This document shows positions 8,470 through 18,599 of a DNA stretch of 64,000 bases, piece by piece; position 1 is the first letter of the stretch; every line of letters starts with the position of its first letter. The DNA is from Trichodesmium erythraeum GBRTRLIN201 (GTDB lineage Bacteria; Cyanobacteriota; Cyanobacteriia; Cyanobacteriales; Microcoleaceae). The stretch spans positions 47,552 to 111,551 of the forward strand of contig JAGGDU010000171.1 in the NCBI GenBank assembly GCA_018457135.1, given 5' to 3'. A program made the translations under genes and the position numbers. A model generated the notes under the pieces. The model made no database searches, was not told where the DNA came from, and saw nothing but the letters and a program-made list of their open reading frames with translations.

Positions 8470-10970
8470 GCCCAGGGTGGCTAGAACCAGAACAGTTGAT
8501 GGAATTCATTGATCAGCTTCGTAGAGAATACAAATACAATATCGGTGTATCCCAATATATTGCAGCTCAAGAGTTGATACTTGCTTTGAGTGCAAAAGGA
8601 GAGCAGTTAGAAGAACCCCAGAGGCTTAAAAGTCTTCTCGGTCCCTTGTTATGCAGTTCCCCAGCAGAACAAGAAGATTTCCAACTACGGTTTGACCAAT
8701 GGATGGAACGTATGGGTTTTACCGTTCGCGAAGTTATTCATGCTGACGAAAATGCTGAGGCTCTTGAACAGGAGTTAAAAAAGATGCGGCAGGAATGGCG
8801 ATGGCTACGGTGGGTACGTTTAGCGATCGCTGTTTTTCTTGTTATTGTTCTAACCAATTTCCTGATACAGGATTTTTCGGCTTTAACTTCCCGGATGCAG
8901 CAGTTTCCCACTCCAACAGTAGATCCCTTGAAACTATTTCCACCTCAAACTCTTCAAGAATGGCGGACTACATTTTTATGGTTAATACTCGTGCCCCCGG
9001 TTACATTCTTAGTTTGGAGACTATGGTGGCGTTGGCGTGTGGCTCTATACCTCAACCGTCGTCAGACCAGGCGGCCTCCTGAAATTCAGCGAGTGTCTAT
9101 ATCAGGGCTAAATGAGGAACTATTTCCCAGAGTTTTGTTTTTGCGCATTGCTCAGGGTTTGAGGCGACGTATTCGGGTTCCATCCAATGAACTTGATATT
9201 GACAAGACCGTAGAAAAAACTGTCCGGGGAGGAGTTAGGTTTGCCCCAGTATACGGCTACTATAAGCTTCTTCCTGAATACCTGGTTCTGATCGACCGGG
9301 CAAACTACAGCGACCACCAGGCGAGACTTGTCAAGGAAATGATTGCTCAATTAACCGAGAACGAAGTCTTAATTATAGGTTACTATTTTGATGGCGACCC
9401 CAGGGTATGTTTTCCGGTTACAGGAAAAGGCTCTCCTTGTAAGTTACGGGAAATTTCTTTGAAGTACAGCCAGCATCGGCTCCTCATCTTCTCTGATGCA
9501 GAAGGTTTTTTTAATTCCCTGACTGGGGAACTTGAAGCCTGGCTTGATTTATTTTCAAGTTGGTCTCAGCGGGCTGTTTTCACTCCCAAACCTTCGGAAC
9601 ATTGGGGATATCAGGAACTGAAATTATCCCGAGAGTTTATTGTTCTACCTGCAACAAATGATGGGTTAATTGACTTGATACGGAGCATTGAACATGGAAA
9701 ACTGCCTTATGTGTCTTCAGAAAAAGGTAGGGCACCTTATCCGGAAGCATTGAGAGTGCGGGGGCGGCGCTGGGTTGAGCAAGATCCACCTGAGCCATGG
9801 TTGCTGACTAATGTCCTAGGGTCTGTCCGAAACTATCTGGGGGAAGCTGGTTACTATTGGCTGAGTGCTTGTGCTGTATTTCCTGAGTTAAATTGGAATC
9901 TCACGGTTTACCTGGGGAATGCTCTTAGTGCTGGTGATGGTCGTTCTTTGCTTCAGGCTTGTCGGCTAACAGTTCTCGCTCGTTTGCCTTGGTTTCGATA
10001 TGGTTATATGCCTGACTGGCTGCGCTTGTGGTTACTTTCTGAGTTACCTCGCCACCAGGAGGATGAGGTTCGTCAACTGCTTAGAAGTTTCTTGGTGGCA
10101 AAACCTGATGAGCAAGGCTCAGTTGGAAGATGGCAATTGGAAATTGCTCGGCAATACAGCAATGTTGTCTCTAGGTTGGTGCAACCACTTCTCCGCTTAT
10201 TTTCTGGGGAAGCTCCTGAGGATAGTCCTCTGCGGGATTATATTTTTCAGGAGTTTATGGCAGGTCGTAAGGGACTCGCAGTGAGAATGCCGGAAGAGTT
10301 ACGGGAGGAACTCCGTCGCAAATATTCACAACAAGTAGGATGGTGGTTTTGGTTTCAGTGGGTGTTGGCAAATAGTGTGGGTTTGTTTGTGGGTTTGTTT
10401 GTGGGTTTGTTTGTGGGTGGACGGGTTGACAATATTATGGTTAGTTTTCGTATTGCTGTTTTCGGTACTGTTTTCGGTGCTGTTGTGGGATCACTCCAGT
10501 GGTGGGTACTTAGAAAACGACTTTCCCAGGCTAGATGGTGGATACTGGCAACTGCCTTGGCATCAGCTATACTATTCTCTACAGCAGAAGTTATGTTGAA
10601 TGCTGTAAGGGACGTTGTGAGCAATACTGTGATTCAGGTTGTTGTTATATCTTCTGTGGTGGGACTTGTTATCGGATCAGCTCAATGGTTGGTTCTCAGA
10701 AAACAACTTTCTCAATCTCACTGGTGGATACTGGCAAGTGTTTTAGGAATAACTGCTACGCTCTTTGCTATTGTTTATTCTTCGCTCTTTGCTATTGTTT
10801 ATTCTTCGCTCTTTGCTATTGTTTATTCTTCAAGGTTCGAGCTGGGTCTGCTTAAGACTTTTATATCCTTCCTGAGCATTTTCGGCATTATATACGGAGT
10901 AATCACTGGATTTGCCTTAGTTTGGCTGCTGCGACAACCGGGCAATTCTGTCATCAACAATAAAAAGTAA
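8445..10970 (+). CDS. Membrane protein with degenerate vWA-like domain, MoxR partner
   Basis: An 841-residue protein. Residues 1-100 are soluble and helical. TM segments lie near 122-141 and 177-195. Residues about 276-410 form a vWA-like domain (YLVLIDRANYSDHQARL, YYFDGDPR, LLIFSDAEG, WSQRAVFTPKP) in which the MIDAS motif DxSxS is replaced by DRANY, so metal binding is probably lost. The C-terminal 200 residues hold four to six more TM helices with repeated QWxVLR...WW elements. Two stretches of in-frame DNA repeats (10379-10414 and 10761-10832) expand this membrane part. The ATG at 8445 follows AAGGAG and overlaps the ATPase gene. Likely role: membrane anchor and ATPase partner of module A. 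The effector output is unknown. Confidence 0.75.
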   Translation: MGKKSPKLSPGWLEPEQLMEFIDQLRREYKYNIGVSQYIAAQELILALSAKGEQLEEPQRLKSLLGPLLCSSPAEQEDFQLRFDQWMERMGFTVREVIHADENAEALEQELKKMRQEWRWLRWVRLAIAVFLVIVLTNFLIQDFSALTSRMQQFPTPTVDPLKLFPPQTLQEWRTTFLWLILVPPVTFLVWRLWWRWRVALYLNRRQTRRPPEIQRVSISGLNEELFPRVLFLRIAQGLRRRIRVPSNELDIDKTVEKTVRGGVRFAPVYGYYKLLPEYLVLIDRANYSDHQARLVKEMIAQLTENEVLIIGYYFDGDPRVCFPVTGKGSPCKLREISLKYSQHRLLIFSDAEGFFNSLTGELEAWLDLFSSWSQRAVFTPKPSEHWGYQELKLSREFIVLPATNDGLIDLIRSIEHGKLPYVSSEKGRAPYPEALRVRGRRWVEQDPPEPWLLTNVLGSVRNYLGEAGYYWLSACAVFPELNWNLTVYLGNALSAGDGRSLLQACRLTVLARLPWFRYGYMPDWLRLWLLSELPRHQEDEVRQLLRSFLVAKPDEQGSVGRWQLEIARQYSNVVSRLVQPLLRLFSGEAPEDSPLRDYIFQEFMAGRKGLAVRMPEELREELRRKYSQQVGWWFWFQWVLANSVGLFVGLFVGLFVGGRVDNIMVSFRIAVFGTVFGAVVGSLQWWVLRKRLSQARWWILATALASAILFSTAEVMLNAVRDVVSNTVIQVVVISSVVGLVIGSAQWLVLRKQLSQSHWWILASVLGITATLFAIVYSSLFAIVYSSLFAIVYSSRFELGLLKTFISFLSIFGIIYGVITGFALVWLLRQPGNSVINNKK
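10379..10414 (+). repeat. 12-bp tandem repeat, three units, in coding sequence
   Basis: Three perfect copies of GGGTTTGTTTGT (10379-10390, 10391-10402, 10403-10414). They encode an alternating Gly-Leu-Phe-Val pattern within a transmembrane helix of the vWA-like protein. The unit is a multiple of three, so copy-number changes keep the frame. Confidence 0.9.
10761..10832 (+). repeat. 24-bp tandem repeat, three units, in coding sequence
   Basis: Three copies of a 24-bp unit (10761-10784, 10785-10808, 10809-10832). The third differs only in its last base. Each encodes LFAIVYSS, extending a transmembrane region by eight residues per copy. The near identity at DNA level indicates a recent expansion. 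Confidence 0.92.
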
Positions 10971-12097
10971 CATACTTGCGCTGCAGGCTTTAAACATCTC
11001 ACATCGACGCCTCACATCAGACTCCATTAATTAACCACAATACAAAAAGACAGCACAGACAACCAAACTATTAGGCAAATATCACAGCAACTTTCATATC
11101 ATTAGACCACAGTAGGGAAATGCAACCCCCCTATCTACAACCTTCCTACAAAGCTTTAGTTATGGCGATGTAGTCAATAAACTTGAAAAGCGCTGTAAAA
11201 TCCTTGGGTAACTAGGGGATATGATTTTATTATAAACAAGACTTAAGCAAACACCCAGATAATACCCGATCTGTAGGAGGCAAACACCAGAAAACTCCCA
11301 CTAAATCAGCTATCAGCATTCAGATATCAGCTAGAAAGAGGAATTAGGTTGCAATAAAAATCAAAAGTCAGACACAAAAAAGATGATCAGCTCAACTTAG
11401 TAACTTTTCAGCATTCATAATTCACCATTCAGAATTCACCATTCAGCTCGAAAAATAAATTAGCCTCCAAGAACAATTAAAATTCCGACACAGATCTGAG
11501 AATTAATGACTAGCAAATATAGCAGTCCTACATCTTATGTAAAATCATTAGACATCTGAACAAAAAACTATTTCTCACACTCCTTCAACATCAGTTTTTC
11601 CTGCTGAGAGCCTTCAGCCTTCTGTTTCCAACCTCTTACCTTCTATTGTTTGCCTGAAAGCAGACCCAATATTTCACCCTTCAGATAGGATGAGTAGACC
11701 TTTAGTCATATTTAAATAGCTTCTGCTAGTAGCCAAGCAACTTATTTTTTTAACCAATGTACATTTAACTTGCAAGTCATCAAAATAATCAACCTAAATT
11801 AGTAGTAAAAATGTAAATTTGTATCTAGTAATAAAACTGTTTTAAAGGTATAATTATCTGGATTTATGCTCACTTAAATTAAAATTTCTGCTTATAATTA
11901 TATCTAAACAATGCAGTCATGTCAAGACTTATATAAACTTTTTTTCAATCAAAAAAAAAGTAACAATCAATACTAACAATGTTTAAAAAAATATGATAAT
12001 TTCAAAAGTAAGGTTATAAAGATAACCTCTATTAACGGCAAAAAAAAAGCCATCATATTAATCATAAGAATTACTTAGTTGAAAGAGGGAAATAACT
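10971..12097. other. Long AT-rich spacer, no gene seen
   Basis: 1.1 kb without a credible reading frame on either strand. It holds loosely repeated CAGCATTCA/ATTCACCATTCA words near 11315-11450. Close to the ndh start is a small perfect inverted repeat, AGGTTA-TAAAGA-TAACCT at 12011-12028, which could sit in the ndh leader; function unknown. Confidence 0.45.
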
Positions 12098-13471
12098 ATG
12101 AGTCTTAAACCAGGAAAAGCATCAATCTATCTTCAATCTCCTCACCACGTTGTCATCGTTGGAGGTGGATTTGCAGGACTAGAAGCTGCCAAGCAACTTG
12201 GGAAAGCACCTGTAAAAGTAACCTTGGTTGACAAAAGAAATTTCCATCTATTTCAACCACTACTTTATCAGGTAGCGACAGGAAGTCTTTCCCCTGGAGA
12301 TATTGCCTCTCCTCTTCGGGGTGTAGTTGCAGAACAGAAAAACACCCATGTTATTATGGGAGAAGTCGTAGACATCGATCCCGAAGAGAAAAAACTTACC
12401 TTACATGATCAAGAATTAAATTATGATTCATTAGTTATAGCCACTGGTGTGAGCCATAACTACTTCGGAAATGATTGGTCAGAAAAAGCTCCCGGACTAA
12501 AAACAGTAGAAGATGCATTAGAAATGCGTCGGAGAATATTCGCCTCCTTTGAAGCAGCAGAAAAAGAAACAGACTTAGAAAAACGGAAGGCACTCTTAAC
12601 CTTTGCTATTGTGGGTGCAGGTCCAACAGGTGTTGAATTAGCTGGTGCTCTAGCAGAACTAGCTCATACCAAATTAAAAGAAGAATATCGTTCTATCAAT
12701 ACCACTGAAGCTAAAATTTATCTGATTCAAAGTGGAGACAGAGTTTTACCCTCCTTCAAGCCTGCTTTATCACAGAAAGCCAGACTAGAACTAGAGAAAT
12801 TGGGCGTCACAGTAATGACCAAAACACGAGTAACTAATATTGAAAACAATGTAGTTACTGTTAGCTCTGGAGAAACAAAAACCGAAATTCCAGCTCATAC
12901 AATATTATGGGGAGCAGGAGTTAAAGCATCAAAAGTATCTGAAATCATATCTAACCGTACAGGAGCAAAATTAGACCGTGCAGGCCGTGTGTTTGTCAAC
13001 AAAGACTTGACAATACCTAATTATTCTGATATATTTGTAATTGGAGACTTAGCCAACTTCTCCCATCAAGGTGACTCCCCAATTCCTGGAGTTGCACCAG
13101 CAGCAATGCAGGAAGGATTTTATGTCGCAAAGCTAATTAGAAAGCGCTTGAAAGGTGAAAGTTTAAAGCCATTCTATTATATTGACTATGGTAGTTTAGC
13201 TGTTATCGGTCGTCACCAAGCAGTTGTACAGTACAAAGCCATTCGTTTCTCAGGACCTATAGCTTGGCTTGCCTGGTTATTTATTCATATCTACTATATG
13301 ATAGAATTTGATAACCAATTAATTGTAATGATCCAGTGGGCATGGAGCTACTTTACAGGTCAAGGTGGTGCTCGTCTAATCACTGAAAAATCAATGAAGA
13401 CACCCAGTTATGAAGAACGTCAAGCTCGCTATACTCCATTAGTACCAAGTAAATCATCTATTGAAACCTAA
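12098..13471 (+). CDS. ndh: Type II NADH dehydrogenase (NDH-2)
   Basis: A 457-residue flavoprotein with two Rossmann motifs: VVIVGGGFAGLEA at about 18-30 for FAD and FAIVGAGPTGVELAGAL near 168-184 for NAD(P)H. It also has the FQPLLYQVATGSLSPGDIA segment typical of NDH-2 and a C-terminal GDLANF...PAAMQEG FAD-contact motif. The C-terminus carries an amphipathic or membrane-associating region (WLAWLFIHIYYMIEFDN). NDH-2 moves electrons from NADH to quinone without pumping protons; in cyanobacteria it is thought to help sense or poise plastoquinone redox state. It stands alone. AGAGGG precedes the ATG at a good distance. Confidence 0.92.
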   Translation: MSLKPGKASIYLQSPHHVVIVGGGFAGLEAAKQLGKAPVKVTLVDKRNFHLFQPLLYQVATGSLSPGDIASPLRGVVAEQKNTHVIMGEVVDIDPEEKKLTLHDQELNYDSLVIATGVSHNYFGNDWSEKAPGLKTVEDALEMRRRIFASFEAAEKETDLEKRKALLTFAIVGAGPTGVELAGALAELAHTKLKEEYRSINTTEAKIYLIQSGDRVLPSFKPALSQKARLELEKLGVTVMTKTRVTNIENNVVTVSSGETKTEIPAHTILWGAGVKASKVSEIISNRTGAKLDRAGRVFVNKDLTIPNYSDIFVIGDLANFSHQGDSPIPGVAPAAMQEGFYVAKLIRKRLKGESLKPFYYIDYGSLAVIGRHQAVVQYKAIRFSGPIAWLAWLFIHIYYMIEFDNQLIVMIQWAWSYFTGQGGARLITEKSMKTPSYEERQARYTPLVPSKSSIET

Positions 13472-14386
13472 TTGTAGACATTTTTATTAGGTTTAGTTAA
13501 CCTAGACCATAGTAAAGAAGTCCTCTAAAATATCCTTACAAGATTTTGATGATGACGATCTAGTTCATAACGCGATATCATATCTTGTAAAATAATTTGT
13601 GTATAAAATAGTTAAAATTGAGGTAAGCCCTTTTCTATAAGAGCCTTCTGTCTCCTACTTTGCTTCCACAAAGTATAAGTATTCAGGTAGACATCATCCT
13701 CAAATATTTTTTAAATTTCTCGTTCTTCCCGACCCCCGACTTCCAACTCCTTATTCCCTCGGAGTTGGTAGATCTAATGATGAATTATAGAATCTATTTG
13801 GTATCTTTTTCAAGCTAAATATACTTGCTGAATTAGCTAGTGTATCAAAAATTCGGGTGCTTGTAATGACCAAGTAGAGACTATTTCTGCCAATAGTAAC
13901 TATAGCTTACTAATTAAGTCTAAAACCATTGACTGACATTAGTAAGTTTTTTTTTATTTGAAAAAAGTATCAGTTTTTCAGTGGGTATTGCTGATGTATG
14001 TTAGCATTTTGTGTCCCAGAATAGCCCAAAAATTGAGGAATAAATATACCCCACTACCTCCTAGGTATATCATGTCCGGATAGTTCAGTGATCAAAAAAA
14101 AAGCGAACATCAGTGGCAACTCTATTCTCCTGCTCCAGAGCTACCCAGAGCTACATAGCCTCCTGGCAAAATCCTCCAAAGTGTAAATATTCAACCGAAC
14201 ATGATATAATATATACTCCTGACTATGCCCCTCAAAAATTGTCATTAAGGTAAAAGTATAATACCCAATAATTTCTAGAAACCAGAATTTCACAGACCTC
14301 TCTAGACCTCTCCATAAAAGCTTCTGAAACCCTGATAACAAAGTTCTAAAACCAGCATTTCTGGAGAGGTTTAACAACTCAAAGTA
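13472..14386. other. Spacer between convergent ndh and pheT
   Basis: 915 bases. The clearest element is an 8-bp perfect hairpin, CCAACTCC/GGAGTTGG at 13743-13768 with a 10-base loop. It lacks a following T-run on either strand, so I do not call it a terminator. A 78-codon reading frame on the minus strand (14141-14377) has no recognisable features and is left out. Confidence 0.45.
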
Positions 14387-16840
14387 TTAACTTCTGAGAT
14401 TAACTTTAAATTTATCAACCAAAGCATCCCTAACTTTTTGCTGCAGAGGATCAACATCAGCATCCGTAAGAGTGCGATCGCCAACTCGGTAAATTAACCG
14501 AAAAGCTAAACTTCTTTCACCATCGGGCACATTTTCACCCTGATATTCATCAAATAACTCAATAGACTCCAATAACTTACCAGCAGCTCGAGAAATTACC
14601 TGTTTAATATCATCCACTGATACCCCAACTGTTACAAAGAAAGCAATATCTCGCGCAGCAGGAGGGAAAGTAGAATAACTACTAAACTTCCGTTTCCAAA
14701 TATTTCCTTGAGTCATTACCGACACCAATACCCCTAAGTCAAGTTGAAAAACATAAACCTCATCTGGCAACTCTCGCTCCTGCCTTACTTGAGGGTGTAG
14801 TTGTCCAAAAATACCCAGATATTTACCTTGCAGCCACAATGACGCTGTCCGACCTGGATGTAGTAGAGAATTCTCTGAGTATGCTTTGTACTCAACCTTC
14901 AAATAGAGTCGTTCAAAAACTTGTTCTAAAATACCCTTAGCTTCAAACCAACTCAGAGGTTGTTCCTGACCACCTCTAGTCCAACTTTTACTACCATTAC
15001 TGATAACTCCAGCGATCGCCTCTGCCTCTTGATATTTTTCAACTTCATTCCAGAATATACGACCAACTTCAAACCCATTTAAAGCTCCATTTCCTTTTTC
15101 CAGGTTATATTGAAAAGCATCAATAAGTCCCGTTAATAATTCTGTGCGCAAAGCAGAATATTCTACAAATAGAGGGTTAGCGATCGCTATTTGATTTTCC
15201 CCTCCTTGCTTAACCAAAGAATAGTGCATCAACTCTGTCAACCCCGCGCCGCGCAAAGCTGCCCGAATACTACGGACTGCCAACTCTCCTGGAGGCAAAT
15301 AACCTGCAGCACTTTTACTGGGTAAAGTTTCACAGAAATTATCATACCCATATAAACGTGCAACTTCTTCGATCAAGTCTATTTCCCGTTCTAAGTCTCG
15401 ATAACGATAAGCAGGTACTGTAACATTCCACCCCACCGCTCCTTTAGCCTCAATTTTACTCAACTCACATCCTAAAGACTTGAGAATACCTTCAACTGCT
15501 TCTGGTTGCAGAAAAGATTCATCTAAAGTATTTTCCGAAGGCTTAAGTGGCCCTAAAATTGCATTAATACGCTCTAGACTAAGGGATAACTTACGAGTTG
15601 CTGTAATACTATCTGCTTTAGTTGTAAAAGTGTCTTGATAACTCACCTTTCCTCCCGCTAATTCAGTAATTAAATGAATAGCGCGACTACAAGCCAATAC
15701 TAATTCCGCAGTATTCACCCCCCGTTCAAACCTTGTAGAAGCTTCTGTGCGTAGGCCTTGACTTCGAGCTGAACGACGGATAGCAATAGGAGCAAAAATT
15801 GCTGCTTCCAATAATAAATTTGTCGTCTGATCGCTCACCTCAGTTTCTTCACCACCCATAACTCCTGCCAAAGCCACTGGTTTCTCATTCGCCGTAATTA
15901 ATAAAGTTTCAGTTTCCAGGGTGCGCTTCTGACTGTCCAAAGTTATGAGTTCCTCATTTTCATTAGCATAACGAACTCCAATTGTCAATAACTTATGTCC
16001 TATGATCTGCTGAATTTTATCTTGATCAAACCCATGAAGTGGCTGACCCCACTCTAACAGAATATAGTTAGTGATATCCACCACATTATTGATAGCTCTA
16101 ATACCTGTAGCTTCTAATCGTTCTTTTAACCATTTTGGTGAAGGACCAATCTTTACTCCTTCGATAACAGTACCAATATAAATAGGGCAAGCACTTGATG
16201 CCGAGATATCTATTTTGATACTACTATCCCCCTCTTCATCTGGAATCAAAATTTCAGAAACATCTGGTATTCTTAGAGATGCTCCGGTCAGGGCCGCAAC
16301 TTCACGAGCTACACCAATCATACTCAAAGCATCAGCACGATTTGCCGTTGTTGTCAAGTCTAAAATTACATCATCCAGACCAAGTAAAGGCCCCACATCA
16401 CTCCCCAACTCTGGGTTTTCCAGATCAAATATATGAATACCTTCAGAATCTTTTGTTAAGCCCAGTTCTGACAAAGAGCAAATCATTCCTTCGGAGTGGA
16501 CTCCCCGGAGTTTACTTTTTTTAATCTTTAAGTCAATGGCGGGCAAATAAGTACCGATGGTAGCTACTGGGACATAGATATCTGCTGTGGCGTTAGAAGC
16601 TCCACAAACAATATTTAATGGGTCTGACTTACCAATGTCCACTTGGCAAACTTTAAGCTTATTGGCATTGGGGTGCTTGTCAGCTTCCAGTATTTTTCCT
16701 AATACTACCCCTGCTGACCAAGTGCTTCGATCTTCTATTTCTTCTACCTCAAAGCCTGCCATTGTCAAAGTTTCAGCTAACTCTTCTGGAGTAATATTGA
16801 TATCTACCAGTTCTTCGAGCCATTTCAGAGAGATACGCAT
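14387..16840 (-). CDS. pheT: Phenylalanine-tRNA ligase beta subunit
   Basis: An 817-residue protein of full family length. It begins [14 protein letters not shown] and includes the N-terminal tRNA-binding OB domain (residues about 40-150), the B3/B4 editing domain, the B5 domain, the catalytic-like core with [16 protein letters not shown], and a C-terminal FDX-ACB anticodon-binding domain ([16 protein letters not shown]...[21 protein letters not shown]). It forms the (alpha-beta)2 enzyme that charges tRNA-Phe. pheS is not adjacent, as is usual in cyanobacteria. The start is the family-typical MRISLKWL. Confidence 0.97.
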   Translation of the reverse strand: MRISLKWLEELVDINITPEELAETLTMAGFEVEEIEDRSTWSAGVVLGKILEADKHPNANKLKVCQVDIGKSDPLNIVCGASNATADIYVPVATIGTYLPAIDLKIKKSKLRGVHSEGMICSLSELGLTKDSEGIHIFDLENPELGSDVGPLLGLDDVILDLTTTANRADALSMIGVAREVAALTGASLRIPDVSEILIPDEEGDSSIKIDISASSACPIYIGTVIEGVKIGPSPKWLKERLEATGIRAINNVVDITNYILLEWGQPLHGFDQDKIQQIIGHKLLTIGVRYANENEELITLDSQKRTLETETLLITANEKPVALAGVMGGEETEVSDQTTNLLLEAAIFAPIAIRRSARSQGLRTEASTRFERGVNTAELVLACSRAIHLITELAGGKVSYQDTFTTKADSITATRKLSLSLERINAILGPLKPSENTLDESFLQPEAVEGILKSLGCELSKIEAKGAVGWNVTVPAYRYRDLEREIDLIEEVARLYGYDNFCETLPSKSAAGYLPPGELAVRSIRAALRGAGLTELMHYSLVKQGGENQIAIANPLFVEYSALRTELLTGLIDAFQYNLEKGNGALNGFEVGRIFWNEVEKYQEAEAIAGVISNGSKSWTRGGQEQPLSWFEAKGILEQVFERLYLKVEYKAYSENSLLHPGRTASLWLQGKYLGIFGQLHPQVRQERELPDEVYVFQLDLGVLVSVMTQGNIWKRKFSSYSTFPPAARDIAFFVTVGVSVDDIKQVISRAAGKLLESIELFDEYQGENVPDGERSLAFRLIYRVGDRTLTDADVDPLQQKVRDALVDKFKVNLRS

Positions 16841-17636
16841 TCTTTAATAATTCCCAATTTTTAGTTATAATAGTGGTGTATGTAAATTTATTTTGCGGGT
16901 ATCCCCCGAACCCTCTCCTACAAGGTAAATTCCCTGCTCAGGAAGGGGTTTAGATTTTTTCGACCTTTTAAAGTTAGATACGCGCTTTCAGAGCAAATAT
17001 CTCCCTCTATTAGGCCATGTTTATAACTTCAATTAACATTTTATCTCTCATGATGTCGTGGTTTTCATCAAGTCAGAAGTTGTTTTGATCATGGGAATAA
17101 CCAACTTAAAACTCACAAATTAGACAACTTTATTTGTAGGGTACCTATTGAAAGCTAAAATGTAGGCTATTAAAGGGATTTAATAATTTATTGCCCAATT
17201 AATTATTAAATCCCCAAATTTTTCAGAATATTTTCCACTCCATTTACTAAATTCACATAACTTTCATAAGTTTTGATTAAATATATCCAAAAATTATCAA
17301 GGACTTGCTACTTGCTATAAATGTAATTTATCAAAACTCAAACATCAGGGCAAACCCATTTTGTCAATAAACTGGGGATTATTTTTAAGTTATTCATAGT
17401 TTTAAGTTATTCATAGTTTATTGTGCTTGTTGGTAATAGACTGTCCACATTATGGCGCTAATAAAATAATTTAAATAATTCAAATAATTTAAATAACTCA
17501 AAACACGATAATATAAAGTTAACAGGATTTACCACGCCTGGTAGATGATATCCTATCTGTAGGGAGTGAATGCTTTATGTCCCTGGATATCGTCGTTGGT
17601 GCGTAAGTCCTGAATAAGTAAATTAGTAGGTTGACG
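16841..17636. other. Spacer upstream of pheT with small repeats
   Basis: It includes a 17-bp perfect tandem duplication TTTAAGTTATTCATAGT (17384-17417) and an AATAATTTAAATAATTC-type low-complexity stretch near 17465-17505. The frame 17525-17608 (+) reads a short peptide ending SLDIVVGA before a stop. It may be a gene tail relic, but I do not recognise it. The pheT promoter should lie near 16850-16950. Confidence 0.35.
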
Positions 17637-17665
17637 TCCTCCCCGCCCTTTAGGCACGGGGAGGA
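17637..17665. mobile_element. Hairpin end resembling an IS200/IS605-family right end
   Basis: A perfect 9-bp inverted repeat, TCCTCCCCG and CGGGGAGGA, around an 11-base loop, flanked by TTGACG on the left. Read on the minus strand, this is the GGGGAGGACGTCAA terminus that I associate with the right end of cyanobacterial IS200/IS605-type elements, which end in a subterminal hairpin rather than inverted repeats. It sits 4 bases past the stop of the short minus-strand frame at 17670-17801. No intact tnpA or tnpB is nearby, so it is a remnant or a solo end. Confidence 0.5.
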
Positions 17666-17669
17666 ATTT

Positions 17670-17801
17670 CTACTTAGTAGTAGCTCCGAGTCCATTTAAA
17701 GTCTCTAAGTCTTGAAATGCCCGAAGGCAACTTACTAAAAATTCTTGTTGGTATTTATATGTGCCTTCATTGCGGGAGCTTCTCCGAAACCTGAAAGCTT
17801 T
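17670..17801 (-). pseudogene. Possible transposase (tnpB-like) C-terminal remnant
   Basis: A 43-codon minus-strand frame closed by a TGA on its upstream side and ending in TAG at 17670. It reads FRRSSRNEGTYKYQQ then EFLVSCLRAFQDLETLNG, which looks like a real protein rather than random sequence. Its place directly before the IS605-like hairpin fits the tail of a tnpB-type gene. I do not recognise the sequence itself, so this rests on position. Confidence 0.3.
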
Positions 17802-18599
17802 TCAAGTTCAATTCTTAACTTCGGATAGTTTCCTATAACCTCTTCTTTTCTACAATATTTAGAGATAAGGCGGGTATTTGAACCCTAATTATTAAAAAAT
17901 TCAAAGTTGTCCAATGGGCAGGAGAGGCTTTAAACCCAATTTTTTATTCAAACCAATTTCAAGCATACTTAGGGTTTGCTCAAAAAAAACTAAAAGTATG
18001 AAAAATAAAGACTTTAGCCTTTACGTCTGCGCACCTTGAAGTTATAATCTCAAAATTGAGAATTTTGAGGTGTTTCGATCAGAAACAGGTCGGGACAATA
18101 CTCCCTACTATATCCTTTATAATCCTTATTTATCCTCATTTTGTGTCTTATATCTTTACTCATTAAGGCAAATTTTAGCAAGCCTTACTTATTTTTTTGT
18201 TCTAGTTTACCTTTGTAAAAACTGCTATACTATTGAATAGTTATAGTTTAAAAATATAAGAAAAATGTCTTTTTTAGTTAGTATTATAATCATAACTTGA
18301 GATATAAAATCATTAAAAAAAGTTCCCAGCTAAGTTGCAATCAAAATTATTTTATGGGAGATATGTTTTGATAACAACTATAGATTTTGATTGATATAAT
18401 AGATAAGTATAATGTTATTCTGACCAAAAAAAATTAGGTCTAGGTCTTCAGCTTCCTTTCTGTGAATAGGGATTAAAAAAAAATATTCGATTCAGTATTT
18501 TAAGGATCTGGCTTCAACAGTCTGCACTAATAACTGATAACTGGAATGAAAAGATTGGTCATTTAAATAAAAAAAATTAATAATATTATTATATTTAAG
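17802..18599. other. Spacer upstream of the kinase gene
   Basis: No gene seen. It contains a perfect 9-bp hairpin, CTCAAAATT-GAG-AATTTTGAG at 18049-18069, of unknown role. The last 100 bases are very AT-rich and probably include the kinase promoter. Confidence 0.4.

Noticed and set aside
13743..13768. Hairpin as ndh or pheT terminator
   Set aside because: Good stem but no T-run on either strand and far from both gene ends.
14141..14377. 78-codon minus-strand frame after pheT
   Set aside because: No ribosome-binding site, no recognisable motif, composition like the spacer.
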